Of a DNA stretch of 64,000 nucleotides, positions 24,190-33,600 are shown in pieces. The notes beneath the pieces were generated by a model. The model saw only the letters and a list, made by a program, of their open reading frames with translations. It had not been told where the DNA came from and made no database searches. Source of the stretch: Wuchereria bancrofti (lineage: Eukaryota; Nematoda; Chromadorea; Rhabditida; Onchocercidae); contig SSBO01000007.1 of the NCBI GenBank assembly GCA_005281725.1, positions 2,610,402-2,674,401 on the forward strand, read 5' to 3'. Made by a program: the position numbers and the translations under genes. The first letter of the stretch is position 1. The number at the start of each line of letters is the position of its first letter.

Positions 24190-25488
24190 CTATGTCGCGA
24201 CGATGACGTCGTATTTTTCAGCTATTTCCTGCAATCTCTGCCACTTCTCTCTGGTTGATGTGCCTTGAATTAAATCCTTCAAACTATGTTCTTCCGATAT
24301 TTCTTCCACTACAAAATAATTGAAACGATGATATTATCGGCAATTGTCACATGTAAAATCGTAATTCTACCAAAATTTGGTAAACAAATCGAAATATGTA
24401 AAACAAGGCAGATAATTACAAAGATAGTTCCATTATTCACAGCAAAAGTTTCGTTGATTGGACTAGAGCTTATAAATCTTCAGCATATGGGTTGATCTCC
24501 GTCAAATCACTTTGCTTAATGTAAAGTTCATCTGAGACAAGTTCGCGGACTACATTAGATTGCTTAGTTGTAGCATGATGACTTGCAAATTTAATGACAT
24601 GAAATTGAGAATTGTATCATCCCTAAGAATTGTATCATTCGATAATTCTCAACTACTGTGGCTGTATAAAATGACCAATTAAATGTTATAGAAGGAGCAA
24701 ATATTAATAACAATGAATCAAGTATACTGAAACTTTTAAAATTTTAGTTTTACTAAAAAAGGGTAGCGTTAGTGATACCTTTGGAATTCTTGTTACACCA
24801 ATCATCTCCATAACAGCAGCAAAAATAACCGAAAAAGTCCATGTATTGAACATTATTCATGCAGTAGTTTATTATTCCTTTAGCAAAGGCAACTTTCTCC
24901 ACGCCTTCTTTTTCACTAATCAACTAAAATTTGGTCAGATTTTAAATTTCATTATTAATTTTACTTGTTTAGCAAGAGGATTCAACTAATATTACTTTGT
25001 AAAATTGCTAAAGACAAGCTAGTAATAGTCACAGCTTGTGCCAATTTTTAGAAGCAACTTTTTCTTTTTTTTAAGATTTATAGTTTGAACTGTTCTTTTT
25101 TGTTCTGGCTTTTTTTTACCATGAGAATTGTATCATCCCTAACATTCGGTAATTCTCAGCTATTTTGACTGCATGAAATGACCAATTAAATGTTATAGAA
25201 GGAGCAAATATTAATAACAATGAACCAGGAAAGAGAAAAAAATTCATTGATTCTTATGATTGATGATAGTAACAGTACCTCGCAAAGGAAAGTGTGGTCA
25301 CAACCTCGCACAGTAAAATTGGCTCTTCTGATTGAACTGTCCTTTCTCATGATGAAGCAGAATCCAGCTGGCCCACAGTTTTCCTCCTGAATCTTATCAA
25401 ATTGATTCGAGAAACATTTTGTTGCTTTCCTTCCTGTTAGTATCGTGCAAACGAGGATGGATAGCTGAAAGAAATGAGTGATAACCAT
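24190..25488 (-). CDS. Secreted cysteine-rich protein with an ET-module-like domain
   Basis: Small nematode-type secreted protein, not in any single long frame. Three exons join in phase: 25488-25279 (70 codons), 24923-24779, 24308-24190; 157 residues. It starts with a hydrophobic signal peptide (about residues 1-20). The cysteine pattern follows: KCF, a Cys near residue 38, GFCFIM, RGCDHTFLCE, NYC, FCCCYGDDWCN. The GCD...C...CCC..D.CN order is that of the nematode ET module (Pfam family), a relative of the activin-receptor/Ly6 three-finger fold. The third exon is a charged tail (SLKDLIQG...KYDVIVAT) with no membrane segment. Splice sites are good (GTACTG/TTTTAG, GTATCA/TTGTAG). The start could instead be supplied by an upstream exon, because TTTCTTTCAG sits just after the chosen ATG. 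Function unknown. Confidence 0.68.
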
Positions 25489-25553
25489 TATCGAACCTAA
25501 TTGAATCACAGCGAATTACCAAAGATAAGCGTCACACCTTGTGCCAATTTTTA
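24607..25553. repeat. ~510 bp tandem duplication around exons 1 and 2 of the ET-module gene
   Basis: Segment 24607-24720 matches 25123-25227 almost base for base, with one short internal insertion. Segment 25007-25050 matches 25515-25553. Both pairs are about 510 bp apart and in the same order and orientation, so each of the first two exons is flanked by the same pair of non-coding blocks. Confidence 0.8.
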
Positions 25554-26569
25554 AAAAAAACTAAATTTTTGCTTGGACTACCGATACTAAACTGATACTT
25601 GATTACTAGTAGCAGCAGTAGGCCCGTATTTTAAAAGTTTCATTTATTGTAGTCAGTAACTCAATAACTTACCACATACAATAACCAACTTTTACCGGTA
25701 AACTGCAAATAACTGCTAGTTATCATTCTACGTAAAGAAAAAGAAAATTAGTTTAAAAAAAATCTTTTATAGCGTCTTACAACCCTTCTTTCATTATGAT
25801 AATTTCAAGTAATATTCTTACATGGGCATTTCATGCCGATAATTATTATTTTCATATTTGTGATCAGATGCAAATTATACATAAATTATGATCTAATCCT
25901 GTGGAATTCGTGGTTAATTTTTTCTAATTAGGCTATTTATTTCCCCAATGTATAAAATGATTTATCACATTTAATTTATTTATACTTTTCTGACAAGTGG
26001 AAGCCATTTGTATTAATTTCGATACTTAATGAAAGGTGGTATTGCTGTGTCCTCTCGTCAATGAGATGTTTTATCGACTCGTAACTTTTTTTTGCTTTCT
26101 TCAATTTAGTTTAATGCGAAATTTATTATTAATTTATTATGTATCGGACTGTAGTTACACCGTAAGCTTCGATGCTTGTAAAGAAAACTTGAAATTGGTA
26201 CTAATTTCTTTTTTCCAAAATGTTCATTTCTACCATCATTGGAACAGAAAAACGTCAAATGACGTCATGTCAGAAAACTCTTCCTTGTTCTTTTGTTTAT
26301 TAATATTTTTTTCTAAAAACTGATCATCAGAAAGAATTTTGCATGCTGATGCTTCTAACAGAGATATGCTGTATTTTTTAATGATCTTTTAAGAAGAGAT
26401 TATTGCATCAAAATTTTAAGCTTTGTAGCCACATGCTTGATGGAATTTTATAAGTAGAATTCAATCTCTTTGGGACTTAACTAGCTATCAATAACTTTCA
26501 TTGAAAAGTATCTTCTTCACGCAAAGTTAAATGCAATGACAAGAAAAAAACGTTTTACGGTAATTACAG
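25554..26569. other. Intergenic region between ET-module gene and kinase
   Basis: About 1 kb of AT-rich DNA between divergent genes. It should contain the ET gene promoter and the unlocated first exon of the kinase. Nothing else is supported. Confidence 0.45.
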
Positions 26570-29358
26570 ATATCAAAGAGTATTAAAGTGGTAGGACCAC
26601 ATGACCCAACGAAACCATTCAAAAAACAAGATCCTATTGGACCATTTGTAGGGTTCGTTCTACTAAGTTTATAATTATTTTCTAATATGCATAAGAATAA
26701 CCAAAATTTTTTCAAAATTTTCCGAATTTCTTCCCGAATATTTTGGCTGCTTCCCCTTCGCATGATTTTGAAACGAAAAGCTTTAAAGGACAGCAATTTC
26801 AAACATTAGAAAATACTTGAAAAAAACTTCCCAGTGAAAACTTTACTTTTGCAATTAAAACAAAATTTCAGGAAAGTGTTAGTCAAGGCGAATGACAATC
26901 TTTTATCGGAAACCTATTATCATGGTATTGTTAATTGCGTTGATGTGGGAAAACTGTTGATAAGAGATGGGGATTTTCTGTTTGGCATTCCAGAAGAGGA
27001 TGAAGAAGAGGTGTTAATTTGAGGACATCAAAGAAAGATTCTTCGTTAAAATTTTCGAAATAATGAACTCATTGCAGTCCATTGTGTGGGTGGTGCGCTA
27101 TAATCGTGATTTGTGGGCATTTAATATTGGTTTAACCGAAAAGGGTCTATATTTTGTTAATCAGAAATGTTTCAAAAAAATTAGCGAAATGGTCTCAGAT
27201 TATATTCGTACACGAAAACCGATTCATGAAACTCTGCCCATCGTTGTAAAGCGACCTGTTCCTCATCCGGTCAGTTGTGTTCATTTGACATAAATCTGAA
27301 ATTGCAGTACAAAAGAAGTGTAAGTACTGTAACAATACCGTATGAATAGCTACAACTGCAAACAATTATTGGTGTTCAAAGTTAGCAAAAAATGAAGCGC
27401 ATAGATGATAAGAAAGCTCTAATAGGAATTCGATCATTCTCTCAAATACTGGAGCTATTAGAAATGAGATTGTAGAAATGACCTTTAGGCTTGGGTAGTG
27501 TCACATGATCGAGTACGTCTGAAGGATGAGCTTGGCGAAGGGGCATTTGGTCGTGTGTATAAAGGTATACTACAAGTTGGCCATACTTACATGACTGTTG
27601 CTGCAAAAACATGCGTTGGACAAGCCAGTGATAAAACCAAACGAGCTTCATTCCTTCAAGTACATTTCTATTCCCACATATTTCACCAATTTCTAGCTAA
27701 TAATCTCCACCGCTAAGAAATATGCGGTCCACTTTAGTAGGAAATATGCGTGTCCAGTTTTTTAGCAATATATTTGGCTTGTAAGAAATTACAAGAAAAA
27801 AAGTAATTTCAGTTATATAAAATAATCAAAATATTTTACCTCAATATTCACAGACTCAAACCCTGCTTTCTTCAAATGAAAACCTTGAAAAATCTCATCA
27901 TCTCAGCTTCACAATGACTCAGCTTTACAAATGATAAAAAAAATGGGCCTTCTGGATGTCTAAATAATTTTGAATATTTGGGGAAGAGAAATGAGGAAGA
28001 AGTTGAACTCTTTAATTGATTGATAATTTCAGCTTCATTCACGAAAGCCCGAATTAATGATTTAATTTCCATAAAGTCAAGCATTATTGGTTACAGGAAG
28101 CTAAGGTTATGAGAGACTATAAGCATGAAAATTTGGTGCAGTTTATCGGTATCGCATGTCAAAAAGAGCCGTTGATGATAATTGTTGAATTCTGTGGTGG
28201 CGGATCTTTATTAAAGGTTTTTGGAAATTTTTGGTGTTTTGAAGTCTGAAGATATAACTAATTAGAAAGATGTCATAGCAATAAGGCTTATGCGACAAGA
28301 ATTTTGAGCATTCTTAGTGATTTAAAAAAAGTGGTTTTAGTATTTACGGAAGAAAGGAGCGCATCTCGGAATAGCAACCAGATATCGTTTCGGTAAAGAA
28401 GCATCGGCAGGTTTGAAATATTTAGAAGAGAAACGATGTATCCATCGAGATGTAGCCGCTAGAAACTGTCTTCTTACAGAACACGAATTGACGGTTCTTG
28501 TTTGTTTGGAGAGTGATGAAAAGCAGGAGAATTTAATTTGAAGTTAAATTGAGCTACTTTTATTCTAAAACTTTTCGAAATCTCATTTTTTCTAACCGAT
28601 ATCCTGAAAGGTACTGCCTTCGGTTAAAAATCCATTTTGAAGTTTTTCCTTTCCTATCATTACTTTGTCCTAAAAAGTTTACAGACAAGATATTCACTGA
28701 TGGCAACTAGAATTATTTTTCATTCAGTTGAAAATATGCGATTTCGGATTGTCAATCAGGGAGCAGCAAATTTCCAATTCCGAAATACAGTTGCCGACAA
28801 AATGGCTTTCACCAGAAGCAATCAAATCAATGCAATTTACTACCAAAAGTGATGTTTGGGCATTTGGTGTACTACTGTACGAGATATTCACCGATGGCAG
28901 CGAGCCATATCATGGTCATCCATTAGTCAGTCAGTTAGCAGACAATTAAGGAAAATTATTAGTTCCAGCACAAAACAGCAGAAAGCTTAATAGTGGTAGT
29001 TAGTAAATTGATAAAGACAAATCAAGAATTTCAATCAATCTCTGAAAGACTGTCCGGATTTCATATAACATCCAAGAACACTCCAAAATCTTTTCCTGAT
29101 CTTTTCTGTAATGCCTGGCATTAAATTTCTCTAAATTTTCAAATTCAAAGTTTGTGAATTATGTAACTATCATCAGGCATGAGTAATGCACAAGTGCGAG
29201 AGAAACTAACTGATGGTAGTAAGTACCGAATGGAAATACCTCTTGACGTACCGCCAGGTATTATGGAACTGATCAAGAAATGCTGGATGGAAGAAACGAA
29301 GCAAAGACCGACATTCAAGGAGATTAATCGGACACTTACCAAAATAGCATTTGCTTGA
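26570..29358 (+). CDS. SH2-domain non-receptor tyrosine kinase, SPE-8/Fer-like class (5' end incomplete)
   Basis: Cytoplasmic protein tyrosine kinase. Exons: 26570-26652, 26872-27010, 27078-27269, 27489-27659, 28097-28216, 28341-28499, 28728-28929, 29177-29358; 415 residues from the first exon found, which has no ATG, so one upstream exon is missing. A short N-terminus leads to an SH2 domain (YYHG...GDFLFG), then the kinase: glycine loop LGEGAFGRVYKG, lysine in TVAAKT, catalytic loop HRDVAARNC, CDFGLS, LSPEA, SDVWAFGVLLYE and CWMEETKQRPTF. The small SH2-kinase layout is that of the large nematode family related to Fer and SPE-8. Two oddities: the SH2 position normally FLVR reads FLFG, losing the phosphotyrosine-binding Arg, and the segment between DFG and SPE has no tyrosine. 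Kinase catalytic residues are intact. Confidence 0.88.
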
Positions 29359-29616
29359 AATCAATGCTCATATGCAATAAGTAGCCGATATTAAATAGTT
29401 AAATCAAAATACATGTTACGCTACCTTGTTTCATTTGTGAGTGCTAAAGTCCATCTTCCGGAGTAATTCGTCTACTGGATGGAATTGATCTCCTTTTTAC
29501 TAAATTATTACTTTCCCCGCTATGATAGAAAGAAAAATATCACATCACTCACATATCGCACATCATATCACATAACATACCAACTCTTAACTAAGTAATA
29601 TTGCTCACAAGTATAA

Positions 29617-29622
29617 AATAAA
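29617..29622 (+). terminator. Poly(A) signal of the SH2-kinase gene
   Basis: AATAAA about 260 bases after the stop at 29358. Confidence 0.35.
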
Positions 29623-29889
29623 GTCTACATTTAAATAAGAAAACTAATTAGAATATTAAAAAGATGTTTTGGAACGCATGAGTTATTAAATTGCACAAAA
29701 AAAAAATGGATTAATGCACAAAGGCTTTGGCCAAATCACGAGTGCTAAGAGTTCCAGATACAAACTTCAAATAAATTCTTTGAACTTTTGCTCTGGCTTG
29801 AAAATGATAAGTGGGAAAGTGGTACAGTAATAATAAAGTGATAATAAACTTACGGATTTTTACTTTTTCGCGTTTTAGTAACGGCAGCA

Positions 29890-29931
29890 GAAATTTCTCC
29901 AACCATGATGGATCATGGTTGGAGAAATTTC
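29890..29931. repeat. Perfect 20 bp palindrome with 2-base centre
   Basis: Arms 29890-29909 and 29912-29931 are exact reverse complements around GG. Intergenic, between kinase and CC2D1. Confidence 0.95.
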
Positions 29932-30608
29932 AAGCAACTGTGAAATAAGTAAGTTGAAGTGGTAATGGACAAAAAATTGATCAGTGATGGATTAAAGGGA
30001 ATAGTTTGGCAGTTTACGTCCTGTGAAATTTCTAGGAAAACCACTCTTGATAATGATGACCGCTTTCAGCGGAGATGTCACACATCATTGACAGTCAACC
30101 GACAATCTTGATGACTGATATTGATGCTTCGGTTTTTTGATAAATTTTTCCAATCTCAGTTGGAAATTTTTTTCCACTTGTGCAAGTGGAAAAAAATGAC
30201 AGGTGCATGGAAAGAATTCTGTCTCTGCATGCCTCTCATGTCCCAAATAATCTAACTGTAGAGATCGCTTCCCAAACCTCCGCATACCCCATTGCGAAAC
30301 ATTAAGGAAGAGATCTGAAAATTGCATTTTGACCTTGTCTATAGGACATTCGACCTGTCGGGAAGTGTGCGTAAGGTGACGTGGGAGGTAGTGGAATTGT
30401 GGGTTTGGACGTGGGTGGTAACTAACGACAGTTTTGCACGTCAAAAATTAATGGGTTATGTTGAGTGTGTCTTTGTGAGTTGCTGTGTTGAATGACCAAG
30501 CAGCAAGTGTGGGACGATTGCACTCGCTCTTTTTAAATTAAATTAATTCCAAAAAAGAAAGTGAATAACTTTCAGGCTTGTTTGCTACGATTTAATTTTA
30601 TAAGCAAA
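29932..30608. promoter_or_regulatory. Upstream region of CC2D1, partly GC-richer
   Basis: The part 30200-30440 is markedly less AT-rich than its surroundings and has a G-rich patch on the plus strand (30375-30425, with GTGACGTGGGAGGTAGTGG). A 119-codon minus-strand frame (30444-30085) spans it, but I read it as a by-product of composition: no family match, no splice context, and it contains the palindrome at 30166-30197. Confidence 0.4.
30166..30197. repeat. Perfect 15 bp palindrome with 2-base centre
   Basis: Arms 30166-30180 and 30183-30197 are exact reverse complements around TG. The left arm overlaps a weaker inverted repeat (about 30142-30171, 10 of 12 bases paired). Confidence 0.95.
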
Positions 30609-33600
30609 ATGGATTTCCAAATTATGGAGAAAAATATGTATGGTGATGTAGAGAACGATGAAGAACTAATGGCTGAGTTGTTAGCTTTAGAGGCAGAAGA
30701 ACGAGCTGCTGGACATATGCCTTCAGCACGCACAAATGGTACGTGAACGCAGCACACGTCAGTATGCTTAGATCTTAGTCGATTTTGCTTGTATGAATTC
30801 AGAAAGCACTGAATTAATTTAACTGGTGAACCGAAAGAGAAGCTGAGAGAGAAAGACACAGAAAGAGCGGAATTTAGGCATTCGCTATTTTGCCAGACAG
30901 CAGATTAAGGCAATTTCGGAAGAAGCTCATTTCTAATTTATAGTTTTGCTATTTCCAAGGAATTAAATAGCTGAATGGTTTTGATGCAGAGAACATGTGA
31001 ACAGATCTTTTTTTGTAAAAGTAGTGCATAATCACAGGTCATCATGAATCAGCTGCACAAGCTTCACAACGGGTGAGTGGAGCGTATGGCATTTCAAGTA
31101 TATCAGATGTATCAGATGAAGATTTGAATAGTAATGATGAGGAGGATATAAATGATCCAGAACTTTTGGTATGCATTAAATTTCTGGGTTTGTTAACAGT
31201 TCATTGCATTTCTTACTTTTATTATCCTTTACCGTAAGCGTCAAGTTATTCAGTGATGTGTTAAATGCTTTAAGGCAGAACTGTCTGATTTGGTTGGACA
31301 GGGTAATGCTGCTTGTGAGACGGGGCCACCTGCATCTTCCAAACTGCATACTTCAAGACCATATGAGCCTGCTGTTGACACGACATTACTTTATAAGTTG
31401 CGAGGACTTAAGGAGGAATACATTTCGGTGCTGGAAGCTGCAAAAGAGAAAAATGATATATTGCGTACTAAGAGGTATAGCTTATTATTTATTCTCTTTT
31501 TATATTTTTACCAACCATTAGTAACATCTTTAGTTGAAGTGATTAGGATGTTACTACTTTGTTGTTATGCTCGTAAGTTGAAACGGATTTTGAGAGCTCC
31601 GAAATATTCCACAACATTGTTCCTTCTCATTTAGATATCGACGAGGATTCGACAAAATCGAGGAATTAATACGAAAGGTGCAAGCAGGAAAAATGATAGA
31701 TGAAAAGGACATTCCAATTTCGGTCAGAACAATTCGTTCTGTTGAATTACATGCAGCGGAAACTGACGTTTCAGTTATTTCCAGATCAGAGGTGATTTTT
31801 CACTCAAGGAATTTCTGAAGCTTCAGCACTTTTATAATTCAAAAATAACTGCCTAGCTTGCAGTAACTAAATTTCAAAAATTTATCAGTAGGCGTATACT
31901 GCCATGTAACAACTTATCATAAACAGTTCTTGGAATTAATCGAATGGTACAGTATATTTTACATGTTTTTGTCAGCATAGTATCTCAATCATAGAATAAG
32001 AAAATTAAATTGAGGTCAAAACGCAAAATTTAAATGTTTTGTATTTTTGAATCTATCCACACAACCAGTACTGCCAGCTGAAGTAACGCAGTCCGCCGCG
32101 GGAGAAATCAATGAATCGTCTGTCATTTATCAAAAACCAGTCAAGAAGTTGCTGAGAGGAGAACAGCTGAGGGCAGAATTAATCAGTCGTCGAGAATCCT
32201 ATATCAAGAATGCCAGAGCAGCTAGCGCATGTTAGCTCATTTTAGAGAGATTTTGTTCCTCATATTTCCGAACACTTATTGAATAGCATTTTGAGACTTA
32301 TGAAGTTTGTCATTGTAGTGGGTGACAAAAAAAAAGCTTACGAATATTACGTAGTTGCGAAGCAGTTTAATGAAGCAGTGAAAACTATGAATGATGGACG
32401 AGTGACAGAATGTGAGGAGAATGAACTTCCACCTCCAGCCATTCCCTACAGATCAAGCAAGGTTAATTTATACTGCAAACGAATATGAGCTGTGAAAAAA
32501 ATAGGAGTTTGATTTATGTTGCTTATAATAAGCGGTTCACTGATTTCTTTCGCAATAGGCTATGCCATTTAGCATGGAAGTATTGTGACTTATGAGATGA
32601 ACTAAACGTTTGCTTAAGTACTTTCATACGACCATCATAAGATAACTTCCTCGCTACAACATCAGGTCATCATCAAAACGTTAAAAAATTAACATTGTCT
32701 GAATCCCTGCGTCGTATTAGATTGATGCTTACGATTTCATTGTGGGGGGTGACAAAAAAAAGCTTATGAATGATTGGGAGGCAGCCAGTGGAGCAATTAA
32801 ATGATGTAGAAATCTGAATCCTGAAATTTATCAACCAATTAATTCAGGTGCGAGGCATTAAAACAAGTGATAATTTACAGTTTGCGGTTTTGCAGAGAAT
32901 TCATCCATCTCTTCTTTCTTTTTTTTTTGTTTAATTGTATTGTCATTTTCTATAGATAGAAAATGTTTATTCTCTTTAGAGTTCAATTTACCTATCACAG
33001 GTTATCTAGCTTGCTTTTTTTGCTTTAAATTTTGGAACCAATGCGCGATAAGCTGAAGAGATGGTTGTATCCTGTGTAGTGCAAAATCTTTAGCGTCTAA
33101 AAGGACAGCAAATCACCGTGTTACTTACTTTTTATAAAGGAAATATCGGTTAGTGTTAAGTAAGAAATGTGGAATTGTTATGCAGGATGAAGGAATCCAT
33201 CCCCCTCCAAAGGCTGTACTAGACGCACTGCAGCAGCGCATGCAGAAATATAAAGCTTTATGCGACCAGAGTCGTGTGGAAAACGATAACAGAAAATACA
33301 GGTATCTTTTTAATAAATCTTGACTAGTTGGATTCTTGCTTTTTAAGATGTAGACTTTAGCTGTTGCCTGTGTTCCAACGAGTAGCACTAAATAATGTGC
33401 ATTCTCGTCCCTTTCGCAACTTATCATTTTACTTTAATCTTTAATTTACATTTTACTTTTAACCAGCTATATTTGTAGAATGAATGTTCGTATTTTGAAG
33501 CGATATGAAGATGCAATTGAAGCATGTCGTTCAAATAAACCAGTTGATACGAGTGGACTGCCATGCCCTCCTGGATATCCACCTCTTCCTCCATTGGGAA

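Noticed and set aside
24607..24736. Possible membrane-segment exon inside the repeat block of the ET-module gene (open in both copies)
   Set aside because: Phase does not fit the preceding exon, whereas the exon at 24308 fits exactly; the two copies keep the frame simply because they are recent duplicates.
26535..26569. ATG at 26536 as the start of the SH2-kinase
   Set aside because: It would need removal of a 10-base GT-AG segment to join the next exon in frame; a missing upstream exon is more plausible.
29890..29931. microRNA precursor
   Set aside because: A 2-base centre and perfect pairing do not resemble a normal pre-miRNA hairpin.
30085..30444. 119-codon minus-strand open frame upstream of CC2D1
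   Set aside because: It sits in GC-richer promoter DNA where stops are rarer, contains a perfect palindrome, and shows no recognisable domain.
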